64,000 nt of DNA from Marinobacter persicus (GTDB lineage Bacteria > Pseudomonadota > Gammaproteobacteria > Pseudomonadales > Oleiphilaceae). The position numbers and the translations under genes were made by a program. Shown piece after piece: positions 24,122-35,771 of the stretch. A model generated the notes under the pieces. That model searched no databases, was not told where the DNA came from, and worked only from the letters and a program-made list of their open reading frames with translations. Each line of letters opens with the position of its first letter. Within the stretch, counting starts at the first letter, position 1. The stretch covers positions 1 through 64,000 of the forward strand of contig NZ_PTIV01000003.1 in the NCBI RefSeq assembly GCF_002934325.1, given 5' to 3'.

Positions 24122-25183
24122 TTAGAGTTCGGCCAACGCCTTAAGCAAGGCATTGTTCTGATCAGAGGTTCCTACGGTGATCCGCAGGAAATCGCTGATC
24201 CGAGGTTTGTCGAAGTGCCGAACAATAATCCCCTCATCCCGCAGAAGCGCCGCGATGGCCGCACCGGATTTCTGTTTGTGGCGGGTGAAGACAAAGTTGG
24301 CCTTCGACGGCAGAACCTCAAAGCCAAGCTCTTCCAGCTCCTCGGTCAGACGCTCACGCTCGTTGATCACGCCATTGCAGGAATCTTCGAACCACTGACG
24401 GTCCTCGAACGCAGCTACCGCACCCGCCAGGGCCAGGCGGTCCAGGGGGTAAGAGTTGAAGCTGTCTTTCACCCGCTGGAGGGCTTCGATCAGTTCTTCG
24501 TTGGCAACCGCAAAGCCGACCCGAAGACCCGCCAGGGAGCGGGCCTTGGAGAGGGTCTGGCAGACCACCAGGTTCGGGTATTTGTTGACCAGCGAAATGG
24601 CGGATTCGCCGCCGAAATCCACATAGGCTTCATCCACAACCACAACGCTGTCTTCGTTGGCCTGCAGGATTTCCTCGACATGCTGAAGCACGAGGTAGCG
24701 GCCGGTCGGGGCGTTGGGGTTCGGGAAGATGATACCGCCATTGGTGCGCCGGTAATCGGCCGGATCTATCTCAAAACTGTCCGTCAGCGGCACCGCGTGG
24801 TGTTCAACCTGGTAGAGGCCGCAGTACACCGGGTAGAAGCTGTAGGTGATGTCCGGGAACAGGATCGGGTCGTCGTGCTTGAGCAGGCCCTGGAAGATGT
24901 GTGCCAGCACTTCGTCTGAGCCATTACCCACAAAGACCTGGCTGGCCTTGATGTCGTAATCGGCGTAGTAGCTGGCAATCGCGTCTTTCAGCGCCTGACC
25001 TTCCGGGTCCGGGTACAGCCGCAGGTTGTCGTTCAGCTCCTTCTGAATGGCCTCGATCACCTTCGGCGAGGGGCCGAAGGGGTTTTCGTTGGTGTTCAGC
25101 TTCACCAGGTTGGCCATCTTGGGCTGTTCACCTGGCACATAAGGTTTGAGCTGTTCGACCAGGGAACTCCAATACTTGCTCAT
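24122..25183 (-). CDS. hisC: Histidinol-phosphate aminotransferase
   Basis: HisC converts imidazole-acetol phosphate to histidinol phosphate using PLP and glutamate. The 353-residue fold-type I aminotransferase shows [11 protein letters not shown] at the N-terminus, [29 protein letters not shown], the PLP lysine in [15 protein letters not shown], and the C-terminal LRITVGT arginine. It is 8 bases downstream of hisD. Confidence 0.95.
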   Translation of the reverse strand: MSKYWSSLVEQLKPYVPGEQPKMANLVKLNTNENPFGPSPKVIEAIQKELNDNLRLYPDPEGQALKDAIASYYADYDIKASQVFVGNGSDEVLAHIFQGLLKHDDPILFPDITYSFYPVYCGLYQVEHHAVPLTDSFEIDPADYRRTNGGIIFPNPNAPTGRYLVLQHVEEILQANEDSVVVVDEAYVDFGGESAISLVNKYPNLVVCQTLSKARSLAGLRVGFAVANEELIEALQRVKDSFNSYPLDRLALAGAVAAFEDRQWFEDSCNGVINERERLTEELEELGFEVLPSKANFVFTRHKQKSGAAIAALLRDEGIIVRHFDKPRISDFLRITVGTSDQNNALLKALAEL

Positions 25184-25191
25184 TTAAGGCC

Positions 25192-26496
25192 TCAATCTTT
25201 AATACGGTATTCGGCAGAACGGGCGTGGGCCGTCAGGCCTTCGCCACGGGCCAGCACGGACGCCACACGACCCATACGGTCAGCGCCTTCGGCACTGAAG
25301 CCGATCAGCGAGGACCGCTTCTGGAAGTCGTAAACGCCCAGCGGTGAACTGAACCGTGCAGTTCCACTGGTCGGCAATACGTGGTTCGGGCCGGCGCAGT
25401 AGTCGCCCAGAGCCTCGGCGGTGTGGCGGCCCATGAAGATGGCGCCGGCGTGGCGGATGTCGTCGAGCATCGCCTGCGGATCTTCCACCGACAGCTCCAG
25501 GTGCTCCGGAGCCACCCGATTGGACACCTCAGCGGCTTCTTTCAAATCAGCCACCTGGATCAGTGCGCCACGACTGGTCATGGAGGTGCGGATAATCTCT
25601 TCACGCTCCATGGTCGGCAGCAGTTTGTTGATGCTGGCTTCAACGGCGTCCAGGAAATCCCCGTCCGGGCTGACCAGGATGCTTTGCGCCTGCTCGTCGT
25701 GCTCGGCCTGGGAGAACAGGTCCATGGCGATCCAGTCCGGATCGGTTTTGCCATCGCTGATCACCAGGATTTCACTCGGCCCGGCGATCATGTCGATGCC
25801 GACCACGCCGAACACTTCCCGCTTGGCAGTGGCGACGAAAATGTTGCCCGGGCCAACGATTTTGTCCACGGCCGGCACGGTTTCAGTGCCATAGGCCAGA
25901 GCTGCCACGGCCTGAGCGCCACCCAGCGCGAAAACACGATCCACCCCGGCGATGGCAGCCGCTGCCAGCACCATGTCGTTCACCACACCATCCGGCGTCG
26001 GCACAACCATGATCAACTGACTCACGCCAGCCACTTTGGCGGGAATCGCGTTCATCAATACGGACGATGGATAGGCAGCCTTACCACCCGGCACATACAG
26101 ACCGGCACGGTCCAGCGGCGTGACCTTCTGGCCCAGCACGGTGCCGTCTTCGTCTTCATACTGCCAGGACTGTTGGTTTTGACGTTCGTGGTAATCGCGA
26201 ATCCGCTCGGCGGCTTTCTCCAGGCCTTCACGCTGATCCTGAGGAATCTTGTCCAGAGCGGCCTGCAGGCGGTCCTGGCTGATTTCCAGCTCGGCCATGG
26301 AGCCGACCTTCAGGCGATCAAACTTCTCGGTAAATTCCATCACCGCCGCGTCACCACGGGTTTTTACCTCATGCAGGATATGCCGCACCGACTCGTTCAC
26401 CTGATGGTCCACGCTGTCATCCCACGCCAGCAGCTTGGCCAGCGCACTGTCGAAGTCGCTCTGGGAGGCATTCAGTCTGGTGATCTTGTCGGTCAT
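25192..26496 (-). CDS. hisD: Histidinol dehydrogenase
   Basis: HisD oxidises histidinol to histidine in two NAD-dependent steps. The 434-residue protein shows [60 protein letters not shown], the zinc-site QAEHDEQAQ, and [22 protein letters not shown] near the C-terminus. Upstream, structured repeat copy 2 separates it from hisG by 174 bp, an unusually wide gap for this gene pair. Confidence 0.96.
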   Translation of the reverse strand: MTDKITRLNASQSDFDSALAKLLAWDDSVDHQVNESVRHILHEVKTRGDAAVMEFTEKFDRLKVGSMAELEISQDRLQAALDKIPQDQREGLEKAAERIRDYHERQNQQSWQYEDEDGTVLGQKVTPLDRAGLYVPGGKAAYPSSVLMNAIPAKVAGVSQLIMVVPTPDGVVNDMVLAAAAIAGVDRVFALGGAQAVAALAYGTETVPAVDKIVGPGNIFVATAKREVFGVVGIDMIAGPSEILVISDGKTDPDWIAMDLFSQAEHDEQAQSILVSPDGDFLDAVEASINKLLPTMEREEIIRTSMTSRGALIQVADLKEAAEVSNRVAPEHLELSVEDPQAMLDDIRHAGAIFMGRHTAEALGDYCAGPNHVLPTSGTARFSSPLGVYDFQKRSSLIGFSAEGADRMGRVASVLARGEGLTAHARSAEYRIKD

Positions 26497-26537
26497 AACT
26501 CTAATCCTGCATGTGGATTTTTGCTTTGGGGGTATCA

Positions 26538-26641
26538 GCCATCAGGGTGGCCTTTCCAAAAACCGCTACGAGCACGTCCATGTGCGCTTCTCTCAGGCCA
26601 TCCATGGCCTTCGAAATTTTTGGAAAGGCCACCCTGACGGC
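26538..26641. repeat. Cruciform-like structured repeat, copy 2
   Basis: Arms 26538-26562 and 26617-26641 pair over 25 bp with one mismatch. The interior is identical to copy 1 apart from a G in GCACG-TCCA-TGTGC, which keeps a wobble pair. The outer stem reads CAGGGTGGCC instead of copy 1's CCGGGAAGGCC, with matching changes on the other arm. It sits inside the hisG-hisD transcript. Confidence 0.85.
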
Positions 26642-26670
26642 TTCAATTAGTTACAGTGCAAAACGCTCTG

Positions 26671-27315
26671 TTACTGATCTCGGCGTTTTTCGACTGCGGC
26701 CGCCATCTTCTCGATAATCGGGTTAATCTGCTCATGCTTCATTTTCATCGAAGCACGATTCACCACCAGTCGACTACTGATGTAATCAATTAACTCTCTG
26801 GGCTCAAGACCATTGGCCTTCAGGGTATTGCCGGTATCCACGATATCGACAATCTCATCTGCTAAATTCAGGATCGGCGCCAGTTCCATCGCCCCATAGA
26901 GCTTGATGATGTCCGCCTGACGCCCCTGGGCGGCGTAGTAACGACGTGCCAGGTTGACGAACTTCGTGGCCACACGGATGCGGCCGGCCGGCGGGTTTTC
27001 GCCTTTTTTGCCGGCGGTCATCAGCTTGCAGCGGGAGATGTTCAGATCCAGCGGCTCGTACAGGCCTTCACCACCGTGCTCCATCAGCACGTCTTTCCCG
27101 GTCACACCCAGGTCCGCGCCGCCGTACTGCACATACGTCGGCACGTCGGTGGCCCGGATAATCAGGATACGCACGTTGGGATCAGTGGTCGGGAACACCA
27201 GCTTGCGGGACTTTTTCACGTCGTCGACCAGCTCGATGCCGGCTTCCGCCAGCAGCGGCAGGGTTTCTTCCAGAATGCGTCCCTTCGACAAGGCGATGGT
27301 GATGGAATCTGTCAT
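26671..27315 (-). CDS. hisG: ATP phosphoribosyltransferase, short form
   Basis: HisG catalyses the first step of histidine synthesis, joining ATP and PRPP. The 214-residue protein lacks the C-terminal regulatory domain, so it is the HisG-S form that works with HisZ; no hisZ is in the window. Motifs are [37 protein letters not shown] and [19 protein letters not shown] 27315 gives the standard HisG-S length. murA ends 28 bases upstream. Confidence 0.95.
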   Translation of the reverse strand: MTDSITIALSKGRILEETLPLLAEAGIELVDDVKKSRKLVFPTTDPNVRILIIRATDVPTYVQYGGADLGVTGKDVLMEHGGEGLYEPLDLNISRCKLMTAGKKGENPPAGRIRVATKFVNLARRYYAAQGRQADIIKLYGAMELAPILNLADEIVDIVDTGNTLKANGLEPRELIDYISSRLVVNRASMKMKHEQINPIIEKMAAAVEKRRDQ

Positions 27316-27343
27316 GAGTCTTTCCGGGTTCCCGTTGGTTTGG

Positions 27344-28874
<1,531 letters not shown>

Positions 28875-28934
28875 AGGAAATCCTCGAATGTCTTGAAATC
28901 AGGGGCGGAATTGTACCCAATTAGCAGGCGTCGG

Positions 28935-29252
28935 TCAGCCGTGTGGTGCAAATCCGGGGATCTGGTTTTGCAGATTGCTTAATGCCGCCAGGGAAACCAG
29001 CCGTTCACTGGCGCCCCGGAAGGTCATTGGACGCTGAAGCTGCTGAGCCTGGCGCTGCCAGCACAACAGCATGGATAACACCACACTGTGGGCCGTACCC
29101 AGCTCGGAGAGGTCCACCGTCAGCGGGCCGGTGGCACCACGAATCAGCTCCTCTCCCTGGGCTCGCAGGGCTATCACGGTCTCAGCATCGACATCACCGG
29201 TGACCGCCAGAACAGGCCCAGACAGCGTCACCCGTGGCGCCTCAAGGCTCAT
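28935..29252 (-). CDS. mlaB: STAS-domain protein MlaB
   Basis: The cytoplasmic STAS subunit of the MlaFEDB phospholipid transporter, 105 residues, needed for MlaF ATPase activity. A typical STAS order of strands and helices runs through PLTVDLSELGTAHSVVLSMLLCWQRQAQ, with the conserved S-x-x-(L/M)-x-x-L helix after the Asp strand. It overlaps mlaC by 4 bases (ATGA). Confidence 0.9.
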   Translation of the reverse strand: MSLEAPRVTLSGPVLAVTGDVDAETVIALRAQGEELIRGATGPLTVDLSELGTAHSVVLSMLLCWQRQAQQLQRPMTFRGASERLVSLAALSNLQNQIPGFAPHG

Positions 29253-29905
29253 GACTGACCCTGTTCTTCGTTATTAAGATCGAGCGATTCAACCGCACTG
29301 CCCCAGCCATCAATCACCAACTGGATCTGCCCACGGTTCTGCTCCATTTCCTGGGCGAAGCGGTCCCGGAACGCCAGACCAATATTGACGCCTTCGACAA
29401 TCAGGTTCTCCATCATCCAGCGGTCTTCGTTATTTTTGAACATGGAATAGGTAATGGGGATGCGGCTGCCGGAAGCGGATGTCAGTTGCATCTGGACAGA
29501 CGCACGATCGCTGTTGTTCGGCAGGATTTCAGCATCCTGAACCGTCATCTGGAAATCATCGGCATTCACCAGCGCCTGGGCATAGGCATCAAAGAGGCTA
29601 CGCTTGAAGCGCTCAACAAATTCGTCACGTTGTTCCGGGGTGGTCTGGCGAGCGTAACGCCCCATTACCCGGGCCGCTATCCGGCGGAAATCCACGAACT
29701 GATCAAGCGTTTCTTCCATCAGCTTGTAGAATGCCTCCGGGTCTTCTGAATACAGGCTTTTCTCGGCATTCAGCTTATCCACCAGCAGCTGGGTGCTGTT
29801 ATCGACGTAACTTTTCAGCTCGTCTTCCGGGCCAGCCCATGCCGGTGCCACCGCCAGGGTCAGCATGGCGAGGATCCACAGACAACGTTGTTTCAGGGCA
29901 AGCAT
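29249..29905 (-). CDS. mlaC: Periplasmic phospholipid-binding protein MlaC
   Basis: The soluble shuttle that carries phospholipids between the outer-membrane MlaA complex and MlaFEDB. It has 218 residues with a signal peptide ending at AWAGP, then the MlaC fold: FRRIAARVMGRYARQTTPEQRDEFVERFKRSLFDAYAQAL and an antiparallel sheet containing the ITYSMFKNNEDRWMMENLIVEGVNIGLAFRDRF motif. AAGGAGA lies 6-7 bases before the ATG. Confidence 0.95.
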   Translation of the reverse strand: MLALKQRCLWILAMLTLAVAPAWAGPEDELKSYVDNSTQLLVDKLNAEKSLYSEDPEAFYKLMEETLDQFVDFRRIAARVMGRYARQTTPEQRDEFVERFKRSLFDAYAQALVNADDFQMTVQDAEILPNNSDRASVQMQLTSASGSRIPITYSMFKNNEDRWMMENLIVEGVNIGLAFRDRFAQEMEQNRGQIQLVIDGWGSAVESLDLNNEEQGQS

Positions 29906-29939
29906 GACAATCTCCTTTGCATTGGTCTTTCGGGCCGGG

Positions 29940-30389
29940 TCAGCGGCCAGACGCGAAGTTGCTGATCAGTCGTTCCAGGTTCATGGCCGACTGGGTTGAA
30001 TAGAAGGTATCTCCCGGCTTCAGTGATTCCATATCACCACCCACCGAGATATCTACATACTGGTCACCAAGCAATCCGGATGTACGGATCACCGCAGCGC
30101 TGTCCGTTGGAATATTGTCAACGTCGGATTCGATGGCCAGCGCCACCCGGGCCTGGAAGGTTTCTTTATTCAGGGTGACCGATTCAATGGTACCGATGGT
30201 TACGCCCGCCATGGACACACGGCCTCGGGGCGCCAGCCCGCCGGCATCGTTGAAGTTGGCATACAGCGTGTAACGATCGCTTGCCGACTTCGGTGACAAG
30301 CCACTGACCTGTAACGCCAGAAACAAAATGGCAGCCAGGCCCGCGATCATAAACAGGCCGACAATCACTTCAATACGTCTGTTGCCCAT
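29940..30389 (-). CDS. mlaD: MCE-domain subunit MlaD
   Basis: A membrane-anchored MCE protein of 149 residues that forms a hexameric ring on MlaE and receives lipids from MlaC. One N-terminal helix (VIVGLFMIAGLAAILFLAL) precedes the MCE domain with GLAPRGRVSMAGVTIGTI and TSGLLGDQYVDIS. It lacks a long C-terminal extension, as is normal for MlaD. Confidence 0.95.
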   Translation of the reverse strand: MGNRRIEVIVGLFMIAGLAAILFLALQVSGLSPKSASDRYTLYANFNDAGGLAPRGRVSMAGVTIGTIESVTLNKETFQARVALAIESDVDNIPTDSAAVIRTSGLLGDQYVDISVGGDMESLKPGDTFYSTQSAMNLERLISNFASGR

Positions 30390-30412
30390 GGCAGGCTCCC
30401 TGAAAAATCCTG

Positions 30413-31192
30413 TCAGAAATCACCGAACATTACGGCGGTCAGTACAAAGTCCAAGCCCAGCACGGCGAGCGATGAATACACCACCGTCTTGGTGGTGGCC
30501 GAGCTGATACCCGCTGATGTGGGGATACAATCATAGCCCTGGTAAACGGCAATCCATGCGCACACAAAGCCAAACACCACGCTTTTCAGCAGGCCATTCA
30601 GCACGTCATCGACGAAGTCCACCGACGACTGCATGTTGCCCCAATAGGCGCCATCAAATACGCCCAACCATTCTACACCCACGAGCATGCCACCCCAGAT
30701 ACCCACCACGGTGAAAATCACCGCCAGCACCGGCATGGCGATAAATCCGGCCCATAGCCTGGGAGCAACCACCCGGCGCAACGGGTCGACACCCATCATC
30801 TCCATGCTTGACAGCTGTTCGGTTGCCTTCATTAGCCCAATTTCCGCCGTCAGGGCAGAGCCGGCGCGGCCAGCGAACAGCAAAGCGGTCACCACCGGGC
30901 CAAGCTCCCGCACCAGGGTGAGCGCAATCATCTGGCCGATGGCCGATTCCGAGCCAAAATCGCTGAGGATAGTATACCCCTGCAGCGCCAGGACCATGCC
31001 GATAAACAGGCCAGATACCACCACAATGGCCAGCGAGAGCACGCCAACGAAGTAAAGCTGCTGAACCAGCAGGGGAAAACCCGTGATGGGCCTGGGAACA
31101 CCGGACAACACGCCAAAAAGAAACCGTCCGGAGCGGCCAAAGGAAGCGATAACCGCCAGACCCTGGCGCCCGAGAGCAGCGATTTTATCCAC
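30413..31192 (-). CDS. mlaE: Phospholipid ABC transporter permease MlaE
   Basis: The 259-residue integral membrane subunit of the Mla system. Several hydrophobic segments are interrupted by the family motif [38 protein letters not shown], the coupling region to MlaF. The start is GTG 31192, inside the end of mlaF (8-base overlap). Confidence 0.95.
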   Translation of the reverse strand: MDKIAALGRQGLAVIASFGRSGRFLFGVLSGVPRPITGFPLLVQQLYFVGVLSLAIVVVSGLFIGMVLALQGYTILSDFGSESAIGQMIALTLVRELGPVVTALLFAGRAGSALTAEIGLMKATEQLSSMEMMGVDPLRRVVAPRLWAGFIAMPVLAVIFTVVGIWGGMLVGVEWLGVFDGAYWGNMQSSVDFVDDVLNGLLKSVVFGFVCAWIAVYQGYDCIPTSAGISSATTKTVVYSSLAVLGLDFVLTAVMFGDF

Positions 31193-32003
31193 TGAACCAC
31201 TCCCCTTTTACACCGAAATCTGCAGCGACATCCGCTACCGGGTAATGAAATGGCACCGGACCATCCGGCTGTCCGCCCAGGAACTGCTGGACGCGCTCGG
31301 AGGGATGATCCCGCAACTGCTCAGGAGTGCCCTCACCAATCACCTTGCCATCCGCGATGATGCAGGCATAGTGGCAGATGCTCAGCGACTCGGGCACGTC
31401 GTGGGAAACCAGCACACTGGTCAGGCCCATTGAGCTATTGAGATCGCGAATAAGTTTGATAAGGACTCCCATGGCAATGGGATCCTGGCCGGTAAACGGC
31501 TCGTCGTACATGATCAGCTCCGGGTCCAGCGCAATGCTGCGCGCCAGAGCGACCCGGCGGGTCATACCGCCGGACAATTCTGCGGGCATCAGATCGCGGG
31601 CGCCGCGCAGGCCCACCGCCTCCAGTTTCATCAACACGATGTCGCGGATCATGTCTTCCGGCAACTGGGTGTGCTCTCGCAGCGGAAAAGCCACGTTTTC
31701 GTAGACATTCAGGTCGGTAAACAGGGCTCCGGTCTGGAACAACATGCCCATCTTCTCACGCAGGGCATAGAGCGCCTTGCGCTTCAGGTGCGGCACGTCC
31801 TGCCCGGCGACCATAATCGTTCCGGAGTCCGGCTTCAGTTGGCCGCCGATCAGCCGGAGCAACGTGGTCTTCCCTGTGCCACTGGGCCCCATGATTGCCG
31901 TCACCTTGCCCCTTGGAATTTGCAGGGAGACGCCATCCAGGATTCGCCGGTCTGACCGGGAAAACACAACATTGTCAAAGCTTATGTAGGCGGAAGAATC
32001 CAT
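31185..32003 (-). CDS. mlaF: Phospholipid ABC transporter ATPase MlaF
   Basis: The 272-residue ATPase of the Mla system. Walker A is GPSGTGKTT, the signature is [13 protein letters not shown], Walker B is [13 protein letters not shown] and the H-loop is [13 protein letters not shown] 32003 is preferred to the upstream in-frame start because AAGGATGG precedes it and the Mla fold begins there. It is first in the mlaFEDCB-ibaG-murA-hisGDC string; mlaA is not in the window. Confidence 0.95.
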   Translation of the reverse strand: MDSSAYISFDNVVFSRSDRRILDGVSLQIPRGKVTAIMGPSGTGKTTLLRLIGGQLKPDSGTIMVAGQDVPHLKRKALYALREKMGMLFQTGALFTDLNVYENVAFPLREHTQLPEDMIRDIVLMKLEAVGLRGARDLMPAELSGGMTRRVALARSIALDPELIMYDEPFTGQDPIAMGVLIKLIRDLNSSMGLTSVLVSHDVPESLSICHYACIIADGKVIGEGTPEQLRDHPSERVQQFLGGQPDGPVPFHYPVADVAADFGVKGEWFSG

Positions 32004-32028
32004 AAACCATCCTTTGCACGAAGCCGCT

Positions 32029-32057
32029 ACAGTATGACAAGCGCTGCTTAAGCTCAA
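32029..32057 (-). promoter_or_regulatory. Candidate sigma-70 promoter of the mla operon
   Basis: On the minus strand TTGAGC (-35, 32057-32052) and TACTGT (-10, 32034-32029) are 17 bases apart, with the mlaF start 26 bases further on. Both boxes are imperfect. Confidence 0.4.
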
Positions 32058-32210
32058 TTGTCGGCAGGAAAAATGTCATTATGGCAACACAGATTCACCC
32101 AGAACCCCGGGAGTCAGACGCCACAGAAGTGATATACTGCCGGTTCGCGAGCCGTCCCGGATACGATCACACCGGGCCATCCCGATCAGAGACACAGACA
32201 GTCGGCCAAC

Positions 32211-33200
32211 ATGACAGATTCAAAAACTGCGAACGACCAGAACTTTCATACCTCTGCCCTGCGCGCCATCCGCATAGAGCGGGAAGCCATTGAAGCCCTC
32301 GAACATCGCATCAACGGTGATTTTACCCGCGCCTGCGAGGTAATCATGGCCTGCAAGGGCCGGGTGGTGGTCACCGGCATGGGTAAATCCGGTCACATCG
32401 GCAACAAGATTGCCGCCACACTGGCCAGCACCGGCACGCCGGCGTTTTTTGTGCACCCCGGCGAGGCCAGCCATGGCGATATGGGCATGATCACCCCGCA
32501 GGATGTGGTGATCGCCATTTCCAACAGCGGCAGCACCAGCGAGGTTGTCACCATTCTTCCGCTGATCAAACGCATGGGCGCGCCACTGATCAGCATGACC
32601 GGCAACGAAAGCTCGGTACTGGCCCGGGAGGCCGTGGCCAACCTGGATGTCAGCGTGACCACCGAGGCCTGTCCGTTGGGCCTGGCCCCCACCTCCAGCA
32701 CCACAGCCACACTGGTGATGGGCGATGCCCTGGCTGTCGCCCTGCTGGAGGCCCGGGGCTTCAGCGCCGAAGACTTCGCCTTCTCTCATCCCGGTGGCAG
32801 CCTGGGGCGCCGGTTGCTGCTGCACGTTTCCGACATCATGCACACCGGTGAGCAGATCCCCAAGGTCCCAGAAGACACCACCCTGAGTGGCGCACTGCTT
32901 GAGATCAGTCGCAAGGGCCTGGGCATGACCACGGTGGTCGATGACAAGGACAACCTCGTGGGCGTATTCACCGACGGTGACCTGCGCCGGACTCTGGACA
33001 AGTCCCTGGACGTTCACACCACGCCGATTCGCGACGTGATGACCCGCCAGGGCAAGACCATCGAGGCCGACCACCTGGCCGCCGAAGCCCTGAAAATCAT
33101 GGAAGAGCTGAAAATCAATGCCTTGCCGGTCACCGACAGCGCCGGCCGGCTGGTGGGCGCCATCAACATGCATGACCTGCTGCGTGCTGGTGTGATTTAA
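32211..33200 (+). CDS. kdsD: Arabinose-5-phosphate isomerase KdsD
   Basis: KdsD converts ribulose 5-phosphate to arabinose 5-phosphate, the first step towards Kdo for LPS. The 329-residue protein has a SIS domain (VVVTGMGKSGHIGNKIAATLASTGTPAFF, AISNSGSTSEV) followed by two CBS domains from about residue 205 (HTGEQIPKVPEDT to the C-terminal INMHDLLRAGV). The possible -10 TATACT at 32133-32138 lacks a clear -35. It starts the kdsD-kdsC-lptCAB operon. Confidence 0.95.
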   Translation: MTDSKTANDQNFHTSALRAIRIEREAIEALEHRINGDFTRACEVIMACKGRVVVTGMGKSGHIGNKIAATLASTGTPAFFVHPGEASHGDMGMITPQDVVIAISNSGSTSEVVTILPLIKRMGAPLISMTGNESSVLAREAVANLDVSVTTEACPLGLAPTSSTTATLVMGDALAVALLEARGFSAEDFAFSHPGGSLGRRLLLHVSDIMHTGEQIPKVPEDTTLSGALLEISRKGLGMTTVVDDKDNLVGVFTDGDLRRTLDKSLDVHTTPIRDVMTRQGKTIEADHLAAEALKIMEELKINALPVTDSAGRLVGAINMHDLLRAGVI

Positions 33201-33215
33201 AAGGAGCGTGAACAG

Positions 33216-33785
33216 ATGAGCGATATTAAACCGCCACTGGCAGAGCGATGGAACGAAGCATTACTGGCCAAGGCCGCAAGCATCAAGCTGATTGCCCTGG
33301 ATGTGGATGGCATCATGAGCGACGGGCGCCTGTATTTCAGCGCCACAGGCGACGAGCTTAAGGCGTTCAACATTTTGGACGGCCTGGGCCTGAAACAGCT
33401 GATGAAGGCCGGCATCACCGTGGCCGTCATTACTGGCAGGCGCTCGCCCCTGACCGAAAAACGTATGAAGGACCTGGGCATCCCTCACCTGATGCAGGGC
33501 CGGGAAGACAAGAAGGTCGCCTTGATGGAACTCATCGCCGACATGGACCTGCAACCGAACCAGATTGCCTACATGGGCGATGATCTGCCCGACTTGCCAG
33601 CCCTGAGCTTTGCCGGGCTCGGTATTACCGTTCCCAACGGATATTGGCTGGTTCAACAACAGGCCGACTATTGCACCCAGACCGCCGGTGGCGCTGGCGC
33701 GGTTCGCGAAGCCTGTGACCTGATCCTCTGGGCCCAAGGCCAACTCACTCAAACCCTGGCACCCTATACAGGCGCCCATTCATGA
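33216..33785 (+). CDS. kdsC: Kdo-8-phosphate phosphatase KdsC
   Basis: A 189-residue HAD-family phosphatase that releases Kdo from Kdo-8-phosphate. Motif I is LIALDVDGIMSDGRLYF (two Asp), motif II VAVITGR and motif III MGDDLPDLPAL. It lacks a cap domain, like other C0-type KdsC proteins, which act as tetramers. AAGGAGCG precedes the ATG; the gene overlaps lptC by 4 bases. Confidence 0.95.
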   Translation: MSDIKPPLAERWNEALLAKAASIKLIALDVDGIMSDGRLYFSATGDELKAFNILDGLGLKQLMKAGITVAVITGRRSPLTEKRMKDLGIPHLMQGREDKKVALMELIADMDLQPNQIAYMGDDLPDLPALSFAGLGITVPNGYWLVQQQADYCTQTAGGAGAVREACDLILWAQGQLTQTLAPYTGAHS

Positions 33786-34384
33786 TCATCAAGCTGCTGA
33801 CGCCAAGATCCAGCATCGACGCCTGGGCCAGAACCCTGGGGCTGGCAGCGGTTATTGCGGCAACGGTTTTCCTGATGTGGCAAAGCGATGAACGCAGCCT
33901 GGGCACGCCAGACGCCGAACAGTTACGCGGCCCCTCTGAACCGGACAGTTTTGTTGTCGGTAGCCATTATCGGGCCTGGAGTGAGCAGGGGAACCTGGAG
34001 GTCGAGCTGACCGCACCACGCATTGAGCAGTTCCAGGATGCGGACCTGGCCCTTCTGGAAGGACCGGTAGCCCGAGTCTTCCCCAGCGAACGACCTCAGC
34101 CGTGGATAATTGAGGCGGATAAAGGTAGCCTGCGGCAAACAGAGGGACTGCTTCACCTGGCAGGCAACGTGGTAGTCACCCGGCGCGCGGAAAACACTGA
34201 TGCCACCCTGACCACCGAAGCCCTGACGTTCAACGACAAAGAAGGCACGGTGTATACCGATCGGCCGGTCACCATTACCGAACCTTTCGGGGTTACACAG
34301 GCAACCGGCATGAAAGCCTGGATAGACCAACGCATACTGGAACTCAACTCGCAGGTAGAAGGGCAATATGAAACCCTCAGGTAA
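33782..34384 (+). CDS. lptC: LPS export protein LptC
   Basis: The bitopic inner-membrane member of the Lpt bridge, receiving LPS from LptBFG and passing it to LptA. Of 200 residues, one N-terminal helix (LGLAAVIAATVFLMW) precedes a beta-jellyroll (DSFVVGSHYRAWSEQGNLEVELTAPRIEQF). Start codon ATG overlaps the kdsC stop (ATGA). It overlaps lptA by 17 bases. Confidence 0.9.
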   Translation: MIIKLLTPRSSIDAWARTLGLAAVIAATVFLMWQSDERSLGTPDAEQLRGPSEPDSFVVGSHYRAWSEQGNLEVELTAPRIEQFQDADLALLEGPVARVFPSERPQPWIIEADKGSLRQTEGLLHLAGNVVVTRRAENTDATLTTEALTFNDKEGTVYTDRPVTITEPFGVTQATGMKAWIDQRILELNSQVEGQYETLR

Positions 34385-34931
34385 CACATCACGGCTCCTC
34401 GCTCTGTTGACCGGGCTACTTCTGGCGGGCTCCGCGTCCGCCTTTGACCTGAATTCCGATCAACCCATCAAGGTCAGCGCAGACTCCGCCAGACTCGATG
34501 ACACCGAAGGCACTGCCGTCTATACCGGCGATGTACGACTGGTCCAAGGCGAAGCCTACCTGAATGCAGACCGGGTGATTCTGCACCGCAATGAGCAGGG
34601 CGTCAGCAAGGTGGAATCCTGGGGAACACCCGCACACTACTCCCAGCCCGCCCGCGACGGCCAGAAAGCCACAGACGCCTGGGCTCTTGAAATCACCTGG
34701 TCGGCGGATGAAAACGTCATTGTATTGAAACAACAGGCCCGCATTGAGCAGGGTAGCAACGAATTCCGCGGCGATGTGATTCACTACGATACCGTCCGGC
34801 GAGTGGTCACCGCCGAAGGTGGCAGCACCGAGAGTGGCGATTCCGGTCGCGTCGAAATGGTGATCCAGCCACGCAATTCCGAACAAACCGACAACGAGAC
34901 AGGTTCTGATGGCAGTACTCAGGGCCAGTAA
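34368..34931 (+). CDS. lptA: Periplasmic LPS transport protein LptA
   Basis: The 187-residue periplasmic bridge of the LPS export machine. A signal peptide ([16 protein letters not shown]) is followed by the OstA/LptA jellyroll: [40 protein letters not shown]. The acidic, polar C-terminus is probably disordered. AAGGGC precedes the ATG, which lies inside lptC. Confidence 0.93.
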   Translation: MKPSGNTSRLLALLTGLLLAGSASAFDLNSDQPIKVSADSARLDDTEGTAVYTGDVRLVQGEAYLNADRVILHRNEQGVSKVESWGTPAHYSQPARDGQKATDAWALEITWSADENVIVLKQQARIEQGSNEFRGDVIHYDTVRRVVTAEGGSTESGDSGRVEMVIQPRNSEQTDNETGSDGSTQGQ

Positions 34932-35634
34932 TCTGGCGAAAAGCTACAAACAGAAAAAGGTGGTTCTGGACGTTTCGCTGGAAATCCGCTCCGGGGAAAT
35001 TGTGGGCCTGCTGGGCCCCAACGGTGCCGGCAAGACCACCTGCTTTTACATGATCGTGGGCCTGGTGCCCTCCGACCACGGCCGGGTGACCATTGATAAC
35101 AAGGACATCACGCCGCTGCCCATGCACGGGCGTGCCCGTAAAGGGATTGGCTACCTGCCCCAGGAAGCCTCCGTGTTTCGCAAGCTGACGGTGCGCGACA
35201 ACATCATGGCCATCCTGGAAACCCGCAAAGGCCTGAAACGCGCCGACCGGGAAGCGAAGCTTGAAGAGCTGCTTGAAGAGTTTCACATTACCCACATCCG
35301 GGACAGCATGGGCATGGCCCTGTCGGGCGGCGAACGCCGGCGTGTGGAAATCGCCCGTGCGCTGGCCATGGAGCCGGCTTTTATCCTGCTGGATGAGCCG
35401 TTTGCCGGGGTGGACCCGATCTCCGTCAGCGATATCAAGCACATCATCCGGCACCTGCGGGACAAGGGCATCGGCGTATTGATCACCGATCACAACGTGC
35501 GGGAAACCCTCGACATCTGCGAGAATGCCTATATCGTCTCCGGTGGCCACATTATCGCCTCCGGAAACGCCGAGGCCATTCTGGCCAACCAGCAGGTCAA
35601 GGAGGTCTATCTTGGCAACGAGTTTCACCTGTAG
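34909..35634 (+). CDS. lptB: LPS export ABC transporter ATPase LptB
   Basis: The 241-residue ATPase that powers LPS extraction by LptFG. Walker A is [10 protein letters not shown], the Q-loop [10 protein letters not shown], the signature [15 protein letters not shown], Walker [14 protein letters not shown] and the switch His in [10 protein letters not shown]. The start lies 23 bases inside lptA. lptF and lptG are not in the window. Confidence 0.96.
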   Translation: MAVLRASNLAKSYKQKKVVLDVSLEIRSGEIVGLLGPNGAGKTTCFYMIVGLVPSDHGRVTIDNKDITPLPMHGRARKGIGYLPQEASVFRKLTVRDNIMAILETRKGLKRADREAKLEELLEEFHITHIRDSMGMALSGGERRRVEIARALAMEPAFILLDEPFAGVDPISVSDIKHIIRHLRDKGIGVLITDHNVRETLDICENAYIVSGGHIIASGNAEAILANQQVKEVYLGNEFHL

Positions 35635-35771
35635 GGTAAGGAACGGGGGCCTTTAGTCGGGGCCTCATTGTTTTGCGAACCGCCAGCAAGTAAACTCGGC
35701 AGAAAAATTGCTTAGGACTTTTCTCGGGCAAAGTTTCAATCGGAATGCCAATAAGTTATGGATGTTAAGCC

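Noticed and set aside
22987-26641. Possible CRISPR array from the repeated palindromic units
   Set aside because: Only three copies, kilobases apart, in different orientations, with genes between them and no cas genes.
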